Under the pieces are notes generated by a model. That model searched no databases, was not told where the DNA came from, and was given only the letters and a program-made list of their open reading frames with translations. Position numbers and translations under genes: made by a program. Shown one piece after another: positions 29,728 through 39,394 of a DNA stretch of 64,000 nt (the stretch's first letter is position 1; every line of letters starts with the position of its first letter). The DNA comes from Hymenobacter radiodurans (GTDB taxonomy: Bacteria > Bacteroidota > Bacteroidia > Cytophagales > Hymenobacteraceae): NCBI RefSeq assembly GCF_004355185.1, contig NZ_CP037922.1, positions 558,001 through 622,000 of the forward strand, read 5' to 3'.

Positions 29728-31413
29728 ATGACGAAAAAACTACTGCCGCTGTTGGCGATTGGTGCCATCAGCTTCGGCGCGGGCGCTATGTTGCCCCGCC
29801 CCGCCGCCGATTTGCCCCCCATCACGGTACCCATGCTGCAGGCGGCGCAGGGCTTGTTAGGCCTAAATTTCACCGCTGCCCAACTCGACTCCACCCGCCG
29901 CGACCTCGAAGACAACCGCAAAGATTACGAGCAGATTCGCCAGGTGAAGCTGCCCAATAGCGTGGCGCCCACGCTCGTCTTCGACCCCGTGCCGCTTCGC
30001 CTGCGCCAAGCCATGCTACCCAAAGCCAGCAACGACTTTGGAAAATTGCCCCCCACAGCCAAAGTAAAGCTGCCCGCCAACCGCGACGATCTGGCTTTCT
30101 ACACCGTGCGCCAGCTCAGTGAGCTAGTACGCACCAAACAAATTTCCTCCGAGGAGCTAACCCGGTTTTTCTTAGCCCGCCTCAAAAAATACGACCCCAA
30201 GCTGCTCTGCGTCACCACCCTGACCGAGGAACTCGCTCTACAGCAAGCCCGGGAGGCTGACAAAGAGATCAAGGCTGGCAAATACCGTGGCCCGCTGCAT
30301 GGTATCCCGTTCGGTGTCAAAGATTTATTCAGCACCAAAACCTACAAAACTACTTGGGGCTCTGTGCCTTACAAAGACCAAATGCTGGACGAAGACGCGG
30401 CCGTCGTAACCCGTTTGCGCGAGGCGGGGGGCGTTTTGGTCGCCAAATTTACCCTCGGTGAATTGGCCATGGGCGACGTGTGGTACGGGGGCAAAACCCG
30501 CTCGCCCTGGAATATTACGCAGGGCAGCAGTGGCTCCTCAGCTGGCTCGGCTTCGGCAGTAGCCGCCGGGTTAGTGCCCTACGCTATTGGCACCGAAACC
30601 TTGGGCTCCATCGTAAGCCCCAGCACGGCCTGCGGGGTTACGGGTTTGCGACCCTCTTACGGGCGCATAAGTAGGGCTGGAGCCATGGCTTTGAGCTGGA
30701 GCATGGATAAAGTAGGCCCGTTGGCGCGATCGGCCGAAGATTGTGCGCTGGTGTTTGCTGCCCTGGTCGGCGCTGATGCCCGCGACCCCGCTACCACAAC
30801 CATCCCGGCCGGCTTCAAGTACGCGTTCGATACCGACATCAAAAAGCTGCGGGTTGGCTATCTGAAAGCCGATTTCGACCGTGATTATCCCACGAAAGCA
30901 AACGACCAAGCTTCCCTGGAGGTAATGCGAAAACTGGGCGTGCAGCTTGTTCCGCTCGATTTGCATGACCTGCCTGATGGAGAGCTGACATTTGTGCTCG
31001 GGGCGGAGGGCGCCGCCGCCTTCGACGAGCTCACCCGCTCGGGCCGCGATGCAATGATGGTGAATCAGGGCCGGAATGCTTGGCCAAATTCGTTTCGCAC
31101 CGCGCGCTTTATTCCGGCTGTAGAATACATTCAGGCTCAGCGGGTTCGGCGCCAGCTGATTGAGGAAGTAGATAAGCGCATGCAGGGGTTTGATGCGTAT
31201 CTTGCACCTTCATTTGGTGGTCCTAATTTGGTTATTACCAACCTCACAGGCCATCCGGCGGTAGTAGTGCCTAATGGCTTTCGCGCCAATGGCTTGCCCA
31301 GCACCATCACGTTTGGCGGGCAGCTTTTTGAAGAAGGTAAGCTGCTAGCGTTGGTAAAAGCTTATCAAGACGCGACGGATTTTGATGAAAAACACCCCCC
31401 GCTTAACTTTTAG
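29728..31413 (+). CDS. Amidase-signature family hydrolase
   Basis: 561 residues. The Ser-cisSer-Lys triad region is visible: Lys in GIPFGVKDLF (~195) and the Gly/Ser-rich stretch GSSGSSAGSASAVAAG followed by GTETLGSIVSPS with the nucleophile. The N-terminus (LLPLLAIGAISFGAGAML) looks like a signal anchor or signal peptide, so it probably acts in the periplasm, unlike GatA, which it resembles in sequence. A ~110-residue extension precedes the domain. Substrate amide unknown. Divergent from the sugar dehydrogenase; a long inverted repeat follows the stop. Confidence 0.87.
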   Translation: MTKKLLPLLAIGAISFGAGAMLPRPAADLPPITVPMLQAAQGLLGLNFTAAQLDSTRRDLEDNRKDYEQIRQVKLPNSVAPTLVFDPVPLRLRQAMLPKASNDFGKLPPTAKVKLPANRDDLAFYTVRQLSELVRTKQISSEELTRFFLARLKKYDPKLLCVTTLTEELALQQAREADKEIKAGKYRGPLHGIPFGVKDLFSTKTYKTTWGSVPYKDQMLDEDAAVVTRLREAGGVLVAKFTLGELAMGDVWYGGKTRSPWNITQGSSGSSAGSASAVAAGLVPYAIGTETLGSIVSPSTACGVTGLRPSYGRISRAGAMALSWSMDKVGPLARSAEDCALVFAALVGADARDPATTTIPAGFKYAFDTDIKKLRVGYLKADFDRDYPTKANDQASLEVMRKLGVQLVPLDLHDLPDGELTFVLGAEGAAAFDELTRSGRDAMMVNQGRNAWPNSFRTARFIPAVEYIQAQRVRRQLIEEVDKRMQGFDAYLAPSFGGPNLVITNLTGHPAVVVPNGFRANGLPSTITFGGQLFEEGKLLALVKAYQDATDFDEKHPPLNF

Positions 31414-31425
31414 TAGTATTTCTTA

Positions 31426-31503
31426 AGGCGGTCATGCCGAGCGGCGCGAAGCATCTCGCGTGTTAACGAATCGAGTGAGTTGCGCCGCTCGGCATGACCG
31501 CCT
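31426..31503. repeat. REP-like inverted repeat (GGCGGTCATGCCGAGC type)
   Basis: 22-bp perfect arms (31426-31447 and 31482-31503) around a 34-base centre that contains GAAGCATCTCGCGTG. It lies 12 bases after the amidase stop with only a weak T-tract. The wording resembles intergenic palindromes I recall as multi-copy in Hymenobacter genomes, but only this copy is in the window. Confidence 0.6.
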
Positions 31504-31530
31504 AATAATTAACCTTACCATTTAGAGAAA

Positions 31531-31995
31531 ATGCCTTCCAGCCTTCACCAACGCGCCGACGGCTACCTTATCTCCACCGACCCTGCCCGCTTGGACTTGG
31601 ACGTTATCCACGATTTCCTAGCTAATGACTCGTACTGGGCTCGTAAAATGCCCCGCGAATTACTGGATCGGGCCATCCGAAACTCGCTCAACTTCGGCCT
31701 GTATGCTCCTGATGGTCGCCAAGCTGGCTTCGCCCGCGTTGTTACCGACCGCGCTACGTTCACTTGGCTCTGCGACGTGTTTGTGCTGCCCGAGTTTAGA
31801 GGCAAGGGCTTATCGAAATGGCTGATGGAATGCGTGTGGGCGCACCCTGATTTGCAAGGACAACGCCGTCATCTGCTGGCTACACTGGATGCGCACACGC
31901 TCTATACCCAGTTCGGATTTAGCCCTTTAGCCGAGCCAGAGCGCTTTTTGGAGATACGCTTCTCGAATCCGTACGGCGTACCCACCAGTCACTAG
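31531..31995 (+). CDS. GNAT-family N-acetyltransferase
   Basis: 154 residues. Acetyl-CoA-binding motif A is clear: VLPEFRGKGLSKWLMECV (V-x-x-x-x-R-G-x-G). Preceding strands (FGLYAPDGRQAGFARVVTDRATF) and the closing LYTQFGFSPL fit the fold. Small cytoplasmic enzyme of this type often acetylate amines of small molecules; the substrate is unknown. It is followed after 8 bases by the HD-like gene, so the two are likely one transcript. Confidence 0.88.
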   Translation: MPSSLHQRADGYLISTDPARLDLDVIHDFLANDSYWARKMPRELLDRAIRNSLNFGLYAPDGRQAGFARVVTDRATFTWLCDVFVLPEFRGKGLSKWLMECVWAHPDLQGQRRHLLATLDAHTLYTQFGFSPLAEPERFLEIRFSNPYGVPTSH

Positions 31996-32003
31996 GTAAG
32001 GTG

Positions 32004-32633
32004 ATGACCACCGACTTAACAGCTCATTGGCACCAGCTAACAACGCCTTTCACCCCAGATGCGGCTGTACGCACAGCTACTTTTCAGCAACTCGCCGCAG
32101 CTTATGAAGCCTCTGGGCGGCACTACCACACACTCACGCATATTCGGGCTTTGCTGCGGGCGGTAGAAGAATTTTCGCTTCCACTCAATGATATAGAGGC
32201 TGTGCAACTGGCTATCTGGTTTCATGATGCGGTGTATAACCCAATGCGAACCGATAATGAAGCCCGTAGCGCTGAGCTGGCGCGGCAATTCTTGGCGCAG
32301 ACTACGTTTGATTCTGACCGAACCAACCGCGTTGCTTTTCTCATTGAGCAAACCAAGGATCACACCCAGCTTCAACCCAACGACGTGGATTTGCATTTCT
32401 TTCTGGATGCTGACTTACAGATTTTAGGCGCTCCGGAGCCAGATTACCAGCAATATGCCCAGCAAATACGGCAAGAATACTGGTTGGTGCCGGGGCCGCT
32501 CTACCGCCGAGGGCGGCGGGCGGTGCTGCAGAAAATGCTGGACACAGTAATGCTCTACCGTACCGAGTTTTTTCGCGAAAAGTTAGAAACCCGTGCCCGC
32601 CACAATTTGCGATCAGAGTTAGAAAGCTTGTAG
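32004..32633 (+). CDS. HD-like metal-dependent phosphohydrolase
   Basis: 209 residues from ATG 32004 (a GTG lies directly before). HD-type metal ligands: His in RHYHTLTHI, the HD pair in WFHDAVYNP, and a later Asp in FFLDADLQIL. This pattern occurs in a family of predicted HD-superfamily hydrolases found widely in bacteria and annotated as N-methyl-D-aspartate receptor NMDAR2C subunit by historical error. Substrate unknown, nucleotide phosphate likely. Coupled with the upstream GNAT gene by an 8-base gap. Confidence 0.78.
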   Translation: MTTDLTAHWHQLTTPFTPDAAVRTATFQQLAAAYEASGRHYHTLTHIRALLRAVEEFSLPLNDIEAVQLAIWFHDAVYNPMRTDNEARSAELARQFLAQTTFDSDRTNRVAFLIEQTKDHTQLQPNDVDLHFFLDADLQILGAPEPDYQQYAQQIRQEYWLVPGPLYRRGRRAVLQKMLDTVMLYRTEFFREKLETRARHNLRSELESL

Positions 32634-32799
32634 AGGAAAGCAGATTTGCTCGCAAAAAGCCCCCGGAAGTTGAATCGGAGCTGACTTAAAGGGTAATTAT
32701 CCTGTCGTTGTCTGCAACGCACGCCGCGCATGCCTGTCCTTGCCGCGGGCTTGTGTATTTTGCGGTAAGCTTTCATGTTTCATCTTTCTTACCTACCTG

Positions 32800-35276
32800 A
32801 TGCGCGTTTCGTTCGTCGTGCGGGCGCTGGCTTTGTTGGGGCCGGTTTCTGCTGCTTTTGCTCAAACTCCTGTCGCTGCGCCGGCGGCTTCGCTCGGCCC
32901 GCTTACGGTCGAGAAAATCATGCGCGACCCGGCGCAGTGGATTGGTACGGCTCCTTCTAACATTTACTGGGGTGAGGATGGTAAGCGCATCTACTTTAAC
33001 TGGAACCCCGACAAGAACCGGCGCGATTCGCTGTATGCCGTAGCGCCCAGCGGTGGCGCACCCCGCAAAATCAGCTTTCGCGACCAGCTAAATTTGCCCC
33101 CCAACACGGGTGTCTACGACCAAAAGTTTGCTCGCAAGGTGTATGAGAAGGAGGGCGACATTTATTTGCTCGACCTGAAAACCAATAAGGTGCGGCGCGT
33201 GACCAATACGGCCGAGCGCGAATCGGATGCGGCTTTTGCACTGCAAGGCCAGCTCGTGAGCTATACGCGGGGGGCAATTTGTTTACCTGGAACCCCGTCA
33301 ATGGCGAAACCGTGCAGCGCACCGATTTTCGCAAGGGTAACAACCCCGCGAAGGGCTCGCCAACGGATCAGTCGGAGAAGTATCTGAAGGCGCAGCAGTT
33401 AGCGTTATTCCAGGTGATTAAGCAGCGCGACCAAGACCAGCAGGATCGGCAGCGCGTGCAGAAAGCGTTGAATAAGCTGCGGCCAAAGGCTATTTATCTG
33501 GGTCTGAAAACGGTACGTAACCTCCAACTCAGCCCTGATGGTCGCTTCGTAACCTACTCGATGGTGCAGGAGCCGGGCAGCGAAAAAGTGGCTATCGTGC
33601 CCAGTTTCGTAACGGCTTCGGGCTTTACCGAGGACTTGTCCACGCGTACCAAAGTAGGCGCGCCTCAAACCGCTATGGAGTTGGGTATCTATGACATAGG
33701 CCGCGACACGACCTTCGTGCTGGGCTACCGCGACCTGAAGGGCTTGGACGAAATGCCTGCGTATCGCAAAGAGTATCAGCTGAAAGCCAAAGCTCCAACA
33801 ACGGCTACTGATTCAACAAAAGCCTCGGCGAAGAAAAGCGAAAAGCCCGCTACGGAGCTGCGCCGCGTAGCCCCTTTTGGGCCGTTTTGGTCTGACAACG
33901 GCGAGCGGGCCTTTTTAGTAATGCGCTCATCCGATAACAAGGACCGTTGGATTGTAGCTCTTGATCCAACCACGCAGAAAATCACGTTGCTGGACCGGCA
34001 GCGCGACGAGGCCTGGATCAGCGGCCCTGGCATCGGCAATGGAGCTGGTAATGTGGGCTGGCTACCGGATAACAAGCGCGTGTGGTTCCAGAGCGAGGAG
34101 AGTGGCTACTCGCACCTGTATACCGTGGACGTAACCAATCAGCAGCGTAAGGCCTTGACCAGCGGCAAGTTCGAGATTCAGAAAGCCGAACTTTCTAAGG
34201 ATAAAAAGACGTGGTATCTCTCGGCCAACAAAACGCACCCTGGCGAGCAGCACTTCTACCGTATGCCAGTATCTGGGGGGCAAATGACGCAGATTACAAC
34301 CCTGCCCGGCGCGCATGAGGTCACCGTTTCACCCGACGAGAAGACACTGGCCGTGCGCTATAGCTACTCAAATAAACCTTGGGAGCTGTTTGTGATGGAC
34401 AATAAGCCGGGCGCCAAAATGCGTCAGCTTACCAACTCACTTACTTCTGAGTTCAAAAGCTACGCCTGGCGCGATCCGGAAGTCATCACCATCAAAGCCC
34501 GCGACGGGGCCGACGTGTATGCGCGCCTCTATCGTCCGGCCAATGCCGTAGCCCAAGGCCCGGCCGTGATTTTTGTGCACGGGGCCGGCTATTTGCAAAA
34601 CGCGCACAAGTGGTGGAGTCAGTACTCACGCGAGTACATGTTCCATAACCTGCTGGCCGACCAAGGCTACACGGTGCTCGATATTGACTACCGCGGCTCC
34701 AGTGGCTACGGCCGCGACGTGCGGACGGGTATCTACCGCTTTATGGGTGGCAAAGACCTCACCGACCACGTGGATGGCGCGAAGCTGCTGACGGAGAAAT
34801 ATGGCGTTAGTCCGCAGCGTATTGGCATTTACGGTGGTTCGTACGGCGGCTTCATCACCCTCATGGCCATGTTCACGGAGCCGGAGGTGTTCAAAGCCGG
34901 TGCTGCCCTCCGCTCCGTTACCGATTGGGCCCACTACAATCACGGCTACACCGACAACATCCTCAACGAACCCTACAACGACTCTATCGCCTACGCTCGG
35001 TCTTCGCCCATCTACCACGCTGAAGGTTTAAAAGGAGCTTTGCTAATGTGTCACGGCATGGTTGATACGAATGTGCATTTCCAGGACATTGTGCGTCTCA
35101 CCCAGCGCCTCATCGAGTTGAAGAAAGAGAATTGGGAACTCGCCGTATATCCCGTAGAGGACCACGGTTTCGTAGAGCCCAGCTCCTGGACCGATGAGTA
35201 TAAGCGGATTCTGAAGCTTTTTAATACCAATCTGAAGCCAACCGCGCCGGCAAGCAGTAGCAGTGGTGGAGAATAA
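32800..35276 (+). CDS. S9 family (prolyl oligopeptidase-like) exported peptidase (frameshifted)
   Basis: Serine peptidase acting on short peptides, probably in the periplasm. Start ATG 32800 gives a signal peptide (FVVRALALLGPVSAAFAQ); the open frame before it lacks coding character. Beta-propeller region follows, then the C-terminal alpha/beta-hydrolase domain with catalytic Ser in YGGSYGGFI, Asp in HGMVDTNVH and His in VEDHGFVEP. The frame breaks at G6 33269-33274; one more G joins SYTRG to GNLFTWNPVNG, giving about 825 residues, right for dipeptidyl-peptidase IV-like enzymes. Probably a one-base error rather than a dead gene, since both halves are well conserved. Ends at a strong terminator. 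Confidence 0.87.
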
Positions 35277-35284
35277 TTTACCAT

Positions 35285-35320
35285 AAAAAAGCCCCCAGAC
35301 ACAATCTGGGGGGCTTTTTT
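35285..35320. terminator. Bidirectional terminator
   Basis: AAAAAAGCCCCCAGA stem and complement with T-runs both ways; ends the S9 peptidase gene (+) and the convergent PAP2 gene (-). Confidence 0.9.
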
Positions 35321-35326
35321 AGGACA

Positions 35327-36157
35327 CTACAACTGCCGTGTTAGTGAGAAGCCGCTATAGGAGTATCCATTTGGGGTGAAACCCTGCAATGGCACCAGTG
35401 AAAATCCTTTGCCATTGCGTTTTACCTTGTGTAAGTGTGGCACCAAGATGCCCGCCCCGGCACCTACTGCATAGCCCAGTAAGTTATCAGAAAGGAAGTG
35501 TTTACCCGCCCGTAACCGCAGGTAGCCTACCGTGGCAGGTACTGCCGCCGCTGCCGCCCACACATAAGGACGGGCCGCAGAGTTTGGGTGAAAATCATTG
35601 AATACTTTGGCCGCAAAGAAAGTAGCCGTAGCCGTAGCAGCCGTGTGGCCAGCAAAAAAGGAGTTGGTAGAGTTGCGGTTGCTGCGCTGGTTTAGGTCGA
35701 GAGCAGTATTGTAAGCCAAGGGCCGACTGCGCTCTACCAACGCCACAGTCGACGTGAATAGCGTACCCGTTACTGCCAACGTCTGGATGTAAAGCGCTCC
35801 TATTTGGCCGAATTTCTTATTCATATCCCTGTCCAGAAGGAGGAGGGCTACGGGGGCAGCTAGCGAACCATAGAAAGGGTAGTCGCTGACACGCTTGGCG
35901 TTCTCACTATAATAGCCGGCCGAAAAACGGTCGAAGCGATTCACATTTTCTTGGCGCAGCGCGTAGGCTTCACCTTCTGTAAGCCCATCTTTTTTCTGCA
36001 TACCGTTTAGCCCGATGGCTGTTCCGAGGAGCAGGGCGCCGGTGATAGGGGCATCAATGCCAACGTCGGTGCGGTAGGGTGAGCGTTGCTGACCAAAGCC
36101 AGAAGATGCGCTAAAAAGCGTAAGCAAGACAAAAAGTGAACGGATGCTATTTCTCAT
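35327..36157 (-). CDS. PAP2-family phosphatase
   Basis: 276 residues from ATG 36157, followed by a signal peptide (SLFVLLTLFSASSGFGQ). The three PAP2 motifs are present in variant form: RSRPLAYN (motif 1, with Lys replaced), SFFAGHTA (motif 2, normally PSGH), and LRAGKHFLSDNLLGY (motif 3, catalytic His and Asp). Hydrophobic stretches in between suggest a membrane protein. It may dephosphorylate lipid pyrophosphates such as undecaprenyl-PP or phosphatidic acid; this is a family-level inference. Divergent from metK. Confidence 0.82.
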   Translation of the reverse strand: MRNSIRSLFVLLTLFSASSGFGQQRSPYRTDVGIDAPITGALLLGTAIGLNGMQKKDGLTEGEAYALRQENVNRFDRFSAGYYSENAKRVSDYPFYGSLAAPVALLLLDRDMNKKFGQIGALYIQTLAVTGTLFTSTVALVERSRPLAYNTALDLNQRSNRNSTNSFFAGHTAATATATFFAAKVFNDFHPNSAARPYVWAAAAAVPATVGYLRLRAGKHFLSDNLLGYAVGAGAGILVPHLHKVKRNGKGFSLVPLQGFTPNGYSYSGFSLTRQL

Positions 36158-36283
36158 GTGGGAAGGCATAAAAGGCTGAATTGGCTACCCAAACGCAGAG
36201 TTTAAGTAAAAGTTGGCTGTCTGATTTTGGTGAATAACGCTTGGGGGCATTTTATAGTAATTATTTCCTTCATCATTTTCCGT

Positions 36284-36291
36284 TAGCTTTG
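36284..36291 (+). promoter_or_regulatory. Bacteroidota -7 promoter element (TAGCTTTG) before metK
   Basis: Perfect TAnnTTTG 65 bases upstream of the metK start. No S-box or other SAM aptamer can be seen in the short leader. Confidence 0.45.
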
Positions 36292-36356
36292 CCGCTGCTG
36301 CGCCATAGCGCACTGCTACATTTATTTTTCACCGACGACGTTCTATTCCGACGCTG

Positions 36357-37615
36357 ATGTCCTACTTGTTCACTTCCGAGTCTGTTTCGGAGGGCCACCC
36401 AGATAAAGTTGCCGATCAAATTTCTGATGCCATTCTCGACGAGTTTCTTCGTCAGGACCCCGATTCTAAGGTTGCTTGCGAAACGCTGGTAACCACTGGC
36501 TTAGTGGTAGTAGCCGGCGAAGTGAAATCCAAGGCTTACGTAGATGTGCAATCAGTTGCCCGCAACGTAATTCGGCGCATTGGTTACACCAAGGCTGAGT
36601 ATAAGTTCGAAGCTGAGAGCTGCGGCATTTTATCGGCCCTGCACGAGCAATCTCCCGACATCAACCAAGGCGTGGAGCGTCAAAGCCCCGAGGAGCAGGG
36701 TGCCGGCGACCAGGGAATGATGTTTGGCTACGCTACCCGCGAAACCGACAATTATATGCCGCTGGCGCTGGATCTGTCGCACCGTCTGCTGCGTGAGTTG
36801 GCTGCTATCCGCAAGGGTGGTAAAGAAATGACCTATCTGCGCCCCGATGCTAAGTCGCAGGTAACCATTCGCTACGCCGACGACAACACTCCCGAGGCCA
36901 TCGATACCATCGTAGTCAGCACCCAGCACGATGACTTCGATGAGTCGGAAGCAGGCATGCTAAAGTGCATTTCGGAGGATATCCGCAATATTCTGATTCC
37001 GCGTGTGAAAGCTGGCCTGAGCGCCGATGTGCAGCGGCTCTTCACCGATCAGATCACTTATCACATTAATCCTACTGGCAAATTCGTTATCGGCGGTCCC
37101 CACGGCGATTCCGGCCTGACGGGTCGCAAGATCATTGTAGATACCTACGGTGGCAAAGGTGCTCACGGCGGGGGGCTTTTTCGGGCAAAGACTCCTCGAA
37201 AGTTGACCGCTCAGCAGCGTATGCGGCGCGCCATATCGCCAAAAACCTAGTGGCTGCTGGCGTTGCCGACCAAGTGCTTGTGCAGGTAGCGTACGCTATC
37301 GGTGTAGCCCAGCCAGTTGGCCTCTACGTGACTACGTACGGTACTACTAAAGTGAACGGCAGCAACGGCTTGCTTACGGATGGTGAAATTGCTGATAAGG
37401 TGAACAAGCTGTTCGACATGCGTCCGTTTGCTATCGTACAGCGCTTCGGCCTCCAGAATCCTATCTTTGGCGAAACTGCTGCATACGGCCATATGGGCCG
37501 TGAAGCTGGCACTACTGAAGTGAAGCTTGGCAACGGCGAAACCCGTACGTTTGAAACCTTCACTTGGGAAAAACTAGATTACGTAGAGAAAATTAAAGCC
37601 GAATTTGGTCTGTAA
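36357..37615 (+). CDS. metK: S-adenosylmethionine synthetase (frameshifted in this sequence)
   Basis: Makes SAM from methionine and ATP; its product is the ligand of the riboswitch before metY. Marks: [15 protein letters not shown], the [12 protein letters not shown] loop, and [21 protein letters not shown]. The frame breaks at G6 37170-37175; one more G restores the invariant GGGAFSGKD segment and the full ~419-residue protein. Since metK is normally essential and no second copy is visible, the break is most likely an error in the sequence. Start ATG at 36357 matches the family N-terminus exactly. Divergent from PAP2. Confidence 0.95.
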
Positions 37616-37640
37616 GCCAAACAACCACCCGCGTTAAATA

Positions 37641-37677
37641 ATAAGGGCGCCCTTCCTCAGTGGAAGGGCGCCCTTAT
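37641..37677. terminator. Bidirectional terminator after metK
   Basis: 16-bp arms ATAAGGGCGCCCTTCC and complement around a CTCAGT-like loop, between metK (+) and the hibernation factor gene (-). The T-tract is weak. Confidence 0.7.
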
Positions 37678-37696
37678 GTTTGTATTTCAATCAGCT

Positions 37697-37996
37697 CTAA
37701 TGGCTGGTTAGCTTCTCTTTATGCTTTTTTATCTGACGACGTAAACCCTCAGCCGCCTCGTCGGTAGCTGCCTCGAAGGTAGCCGCATCCGCTTGGCTGA
37801 ACAGCGTACTGCCTGGCACTAGTACTTTGAGTTCAACGGTCTTGTTGTCAATACCGTCCTTATTGTTCAGCTTCATGATAACCTCGCCTTCGGTTACACG
37901 ATCGTAGAAGGTTTCGAGCTTATCGAGACGCTTCTGGATGAAATCAAGTAGGCTCTGGTCGGCGGTGAAATGCACCGAATGCATCTGTACTTTCAT
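37697..37996 (-). CDS. raiA: Short ribosome hibernation-promoting factor
   Basis: 99 residues from ATG 37996 (MKVQMHSVHFTAD); the frame extends 12 codons further without homology. Single-domain HPF/RaiA fold: residues DFIQKRLDKLETFY form the first helix and AATDEAAEGLRRQIKKHKEKL the basic second helix that contacts 16S rRNA. It stabilises idle ribosomes in stationary phase. No long C-terminal dimerisation domain, so of the short type. It lies 48 bases downstream of the recombinase gene on the same strand, and rpsU is further upstream, suggesting a co-transcribed group. Confidence 0.9.
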   Translation of the reverse strand: MKVQMHSVHFTADQSLLDFIQKRLDKLETFYDRVTEGEVIMKLNNKDGIDNKTVELKVLVPGSTLFSQADAATFEAATDEAAEGLRRQIKKHKEKLTSH

Positions 37997-38044
37997 CGGA
38001 AATAGGGGTTTGGTAAATAGAAAGGAAAACACTCAACTAGTTAC

Positions 38045-38932
38045 TTAAGCCTTCGGATGGGCTTTGTCAAAGACGGATTTGAGCTTGTCGATAGACAAGT
38101 GGGTATACACCTGCGTAGCTGCCAGATTTGCATGACCTAATAACTCTTTAATAGCGTTCAGGTCAGCGCCTTTACTGAGTAGATGCGTAGCAAATGAGTG
38201 CCGCAGCACGTGTGGGTGCTGTTGTGATGAGGCGGTGGTAATCTGACTTAAATACTGCTTCACGGTGCGATACACGAGTTTTTCGTACAGAGGCTCTAGC
38301 TTATCTGTAACGAGGAGAAAACCGCGGGCGTTGTCGGGAGAAGCAAATTCAGCTTGCTTGCGCGCTATATAGCTTTCCAGCGCTATATGAAGCGTCGGGT
38401 TTAGAGGCACTACCCGCTGTTTGTTGCCTTTGCCCGTTACCCGCACTGTACGGCTTGCTAAGCTAAGGTCGTCATGACGAATCCCAATGAGTTCCGAAAG
38501 GCGAATGCCGGTGCCGTAGAGCAACTCCAGAATAAGTTGATCACGAGAGCCAACAAATGAATCAGCAAACTTAAAGCTGTTTAGTAGGCCGTTTAGGGCG
38601 TCTTCTGGTACAAAGTCAGGAAGCTTCTTAGCCGTTTTGGGCGAAGTAATGCGTAGCATCGGATTACGCTGAATAGCGCCCGTACGCAACAAGTACTTGT
38701 AATAGGAGCGAAGGCAGGCGATTTTACGGTTTACCGTACGTGGATCACGCTGCTGCTGCATCAACTCCACTATCCAGGAGCGGATGAGGGTATGATCAGC
38801 CTGCGCCGGTTCCGACATTTCATAGGTAGCCAGTAAATACTCAGCGAACTGTCGAAGATCGGTTTGGTAAGAAAGAACCGTGTGTGGACTGAAGCGCCGC
38901 TCAAACCGCAGATAGTCAAAAAATAAATTCAT
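38045..38932 (-). CDS. xerC: XerC/XerD-type tyrosine recombinase
   Basis: 295 residues from ATG 38932. N-terminal SAM-like core-binding domain (~1-85), catalytic domain with Arg in GTGIRLSELIG, Lys in GKGNKQRVVPL, HxLR in HVLRHSFATHLL, the His/Trp position in LLGHANLAATQ, and the nucleophile Tyr in VYTHLS. All six residues are present, so it is active in principle. Length and context (housekeeping genes raiA and rpsU around it, no phage genes) fit the chromosome-dimer resolvase rather than a phage integrase. Whether it is XerC or XerD is not settled; no dif site was recognised. Confidence 0.88.
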   Translation of the reverse strand: MNLFFDYLRFERRFSPHTVLSYQTDLRQFAEYLLATYEMSEPAQADHTLIRSWIVELMQQQRDPRTVNRKIACLRSYYKYLLRTGAIQRNPMLRITSPKTAKKLPDFVPEDALNGLLNSFKFADSFVGSRDQLILELLYGTGIRLSELIGIRHDDLSLASRTVRVTGKGNKQRVVPLNPTLHIALESYIARKQAEFASPDNARGFLLVTDKLEPLYEKLVYRTVKQYLSQITTASSQQHPHVLRHSFATHLLSKGADLNAIKELLGHANLAATQVYTHLSIDKLKSVFDKAHPKA

Positions 38933-39003
38933 ATACAGAGGTTTAGCCGCTGGGGGCAATTATCCAATGTAAGAATTTAAATCGGAACTTTTGGACGCGA
39001 AAA

Positions 39004-39041
39004 AACCGGCTGATTCGCTTGTGTAAGCAAATCAGCCGGTT
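39004..39041 (-). terminator. rpsU terminator
   Basis: 17-bp arms with one mismatch (AACCGGCTGATT and complement, continuing through GCTT) and a six-U tract on the - strand. Confidence 0.85.
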
Positions 39042-39068
39042 ATCACGAAAAGCTTAATAAGCTAAACG

Positions 39069-39263
39069 TTAGTAATTCTCAGTAGCGTACATGGTCTGCT
39101 TGTACACAGCTTTCTCTCTCTGCTTACGCTTCGTGATGGAAGGCTTTTGGAAGAACGTACGACGACGCAATTCCTTTAGCACACCCGTGCGCTCGAATTT
39201 TTTCTTGAAACGCTTCAGAGCCCGGTCAACCGACTCGTTGTCTTTGATTTGAACGATGATCAT
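39069..39263 (-). CDS. rpsU: 30S ribosomal protein S21
   Basis: 64 residues, full length for Bacteroidota S21: MIIVQIKDNESVDRALKRFK at the start, the basic KKFERTGVLKELRRR core and FFQKPSITKRKQRE. Binds the small subunit near the anti-Shine-Dalgarno end. Own promoter and terminator are seen on either side, so it is likely a single transcription unit. Confidence 0.98.
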   Translation of the reverse strand: MIIVQIKDNESVDRALKRFKKKFERTGVLKELRRRTFFQKPSITKRKQREKAVYKQTMYATENY

Positions 39264-39300
39264 ATATGCAGTGGAGTTGAAAACTTTCTATTAAGGGGGG

Positions 39301-39308
39301 CAAAGATA
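39301..39308 (-). promoter_or_regulatory. Bacteroidota -7 promoter element (TATCTTTG) before rpsU
   Basis: Perfect TAnnTTTG on the - strand, 38 bases upstream of the rpsU ATG; directly abuts a GGGGGGCAAAG copy, so the G6 run overlaps the likely transcription start. Confidence 0.55.
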
Positions 39309-39394
39309 ACCACAGATTTTGAAGATTTAAAAATGCTTACGCAGATTCCTAATCAACAGCTATGAGAGCCCTGAAAGAATAGAACCAATAAAGT

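Noticed and set aside
36357..37615. S-box or other SAM riboswitch before metK
   Set aside because: The 5' region of metK was read for GGCAACC and GGTGC-type blocks and none were found.
38045..38932. Phage or island integrase
   Set aside because: No attachment-site repeats or phage genes nearby; neighbours are housekeeping genes and the length fits Xer recombinases.
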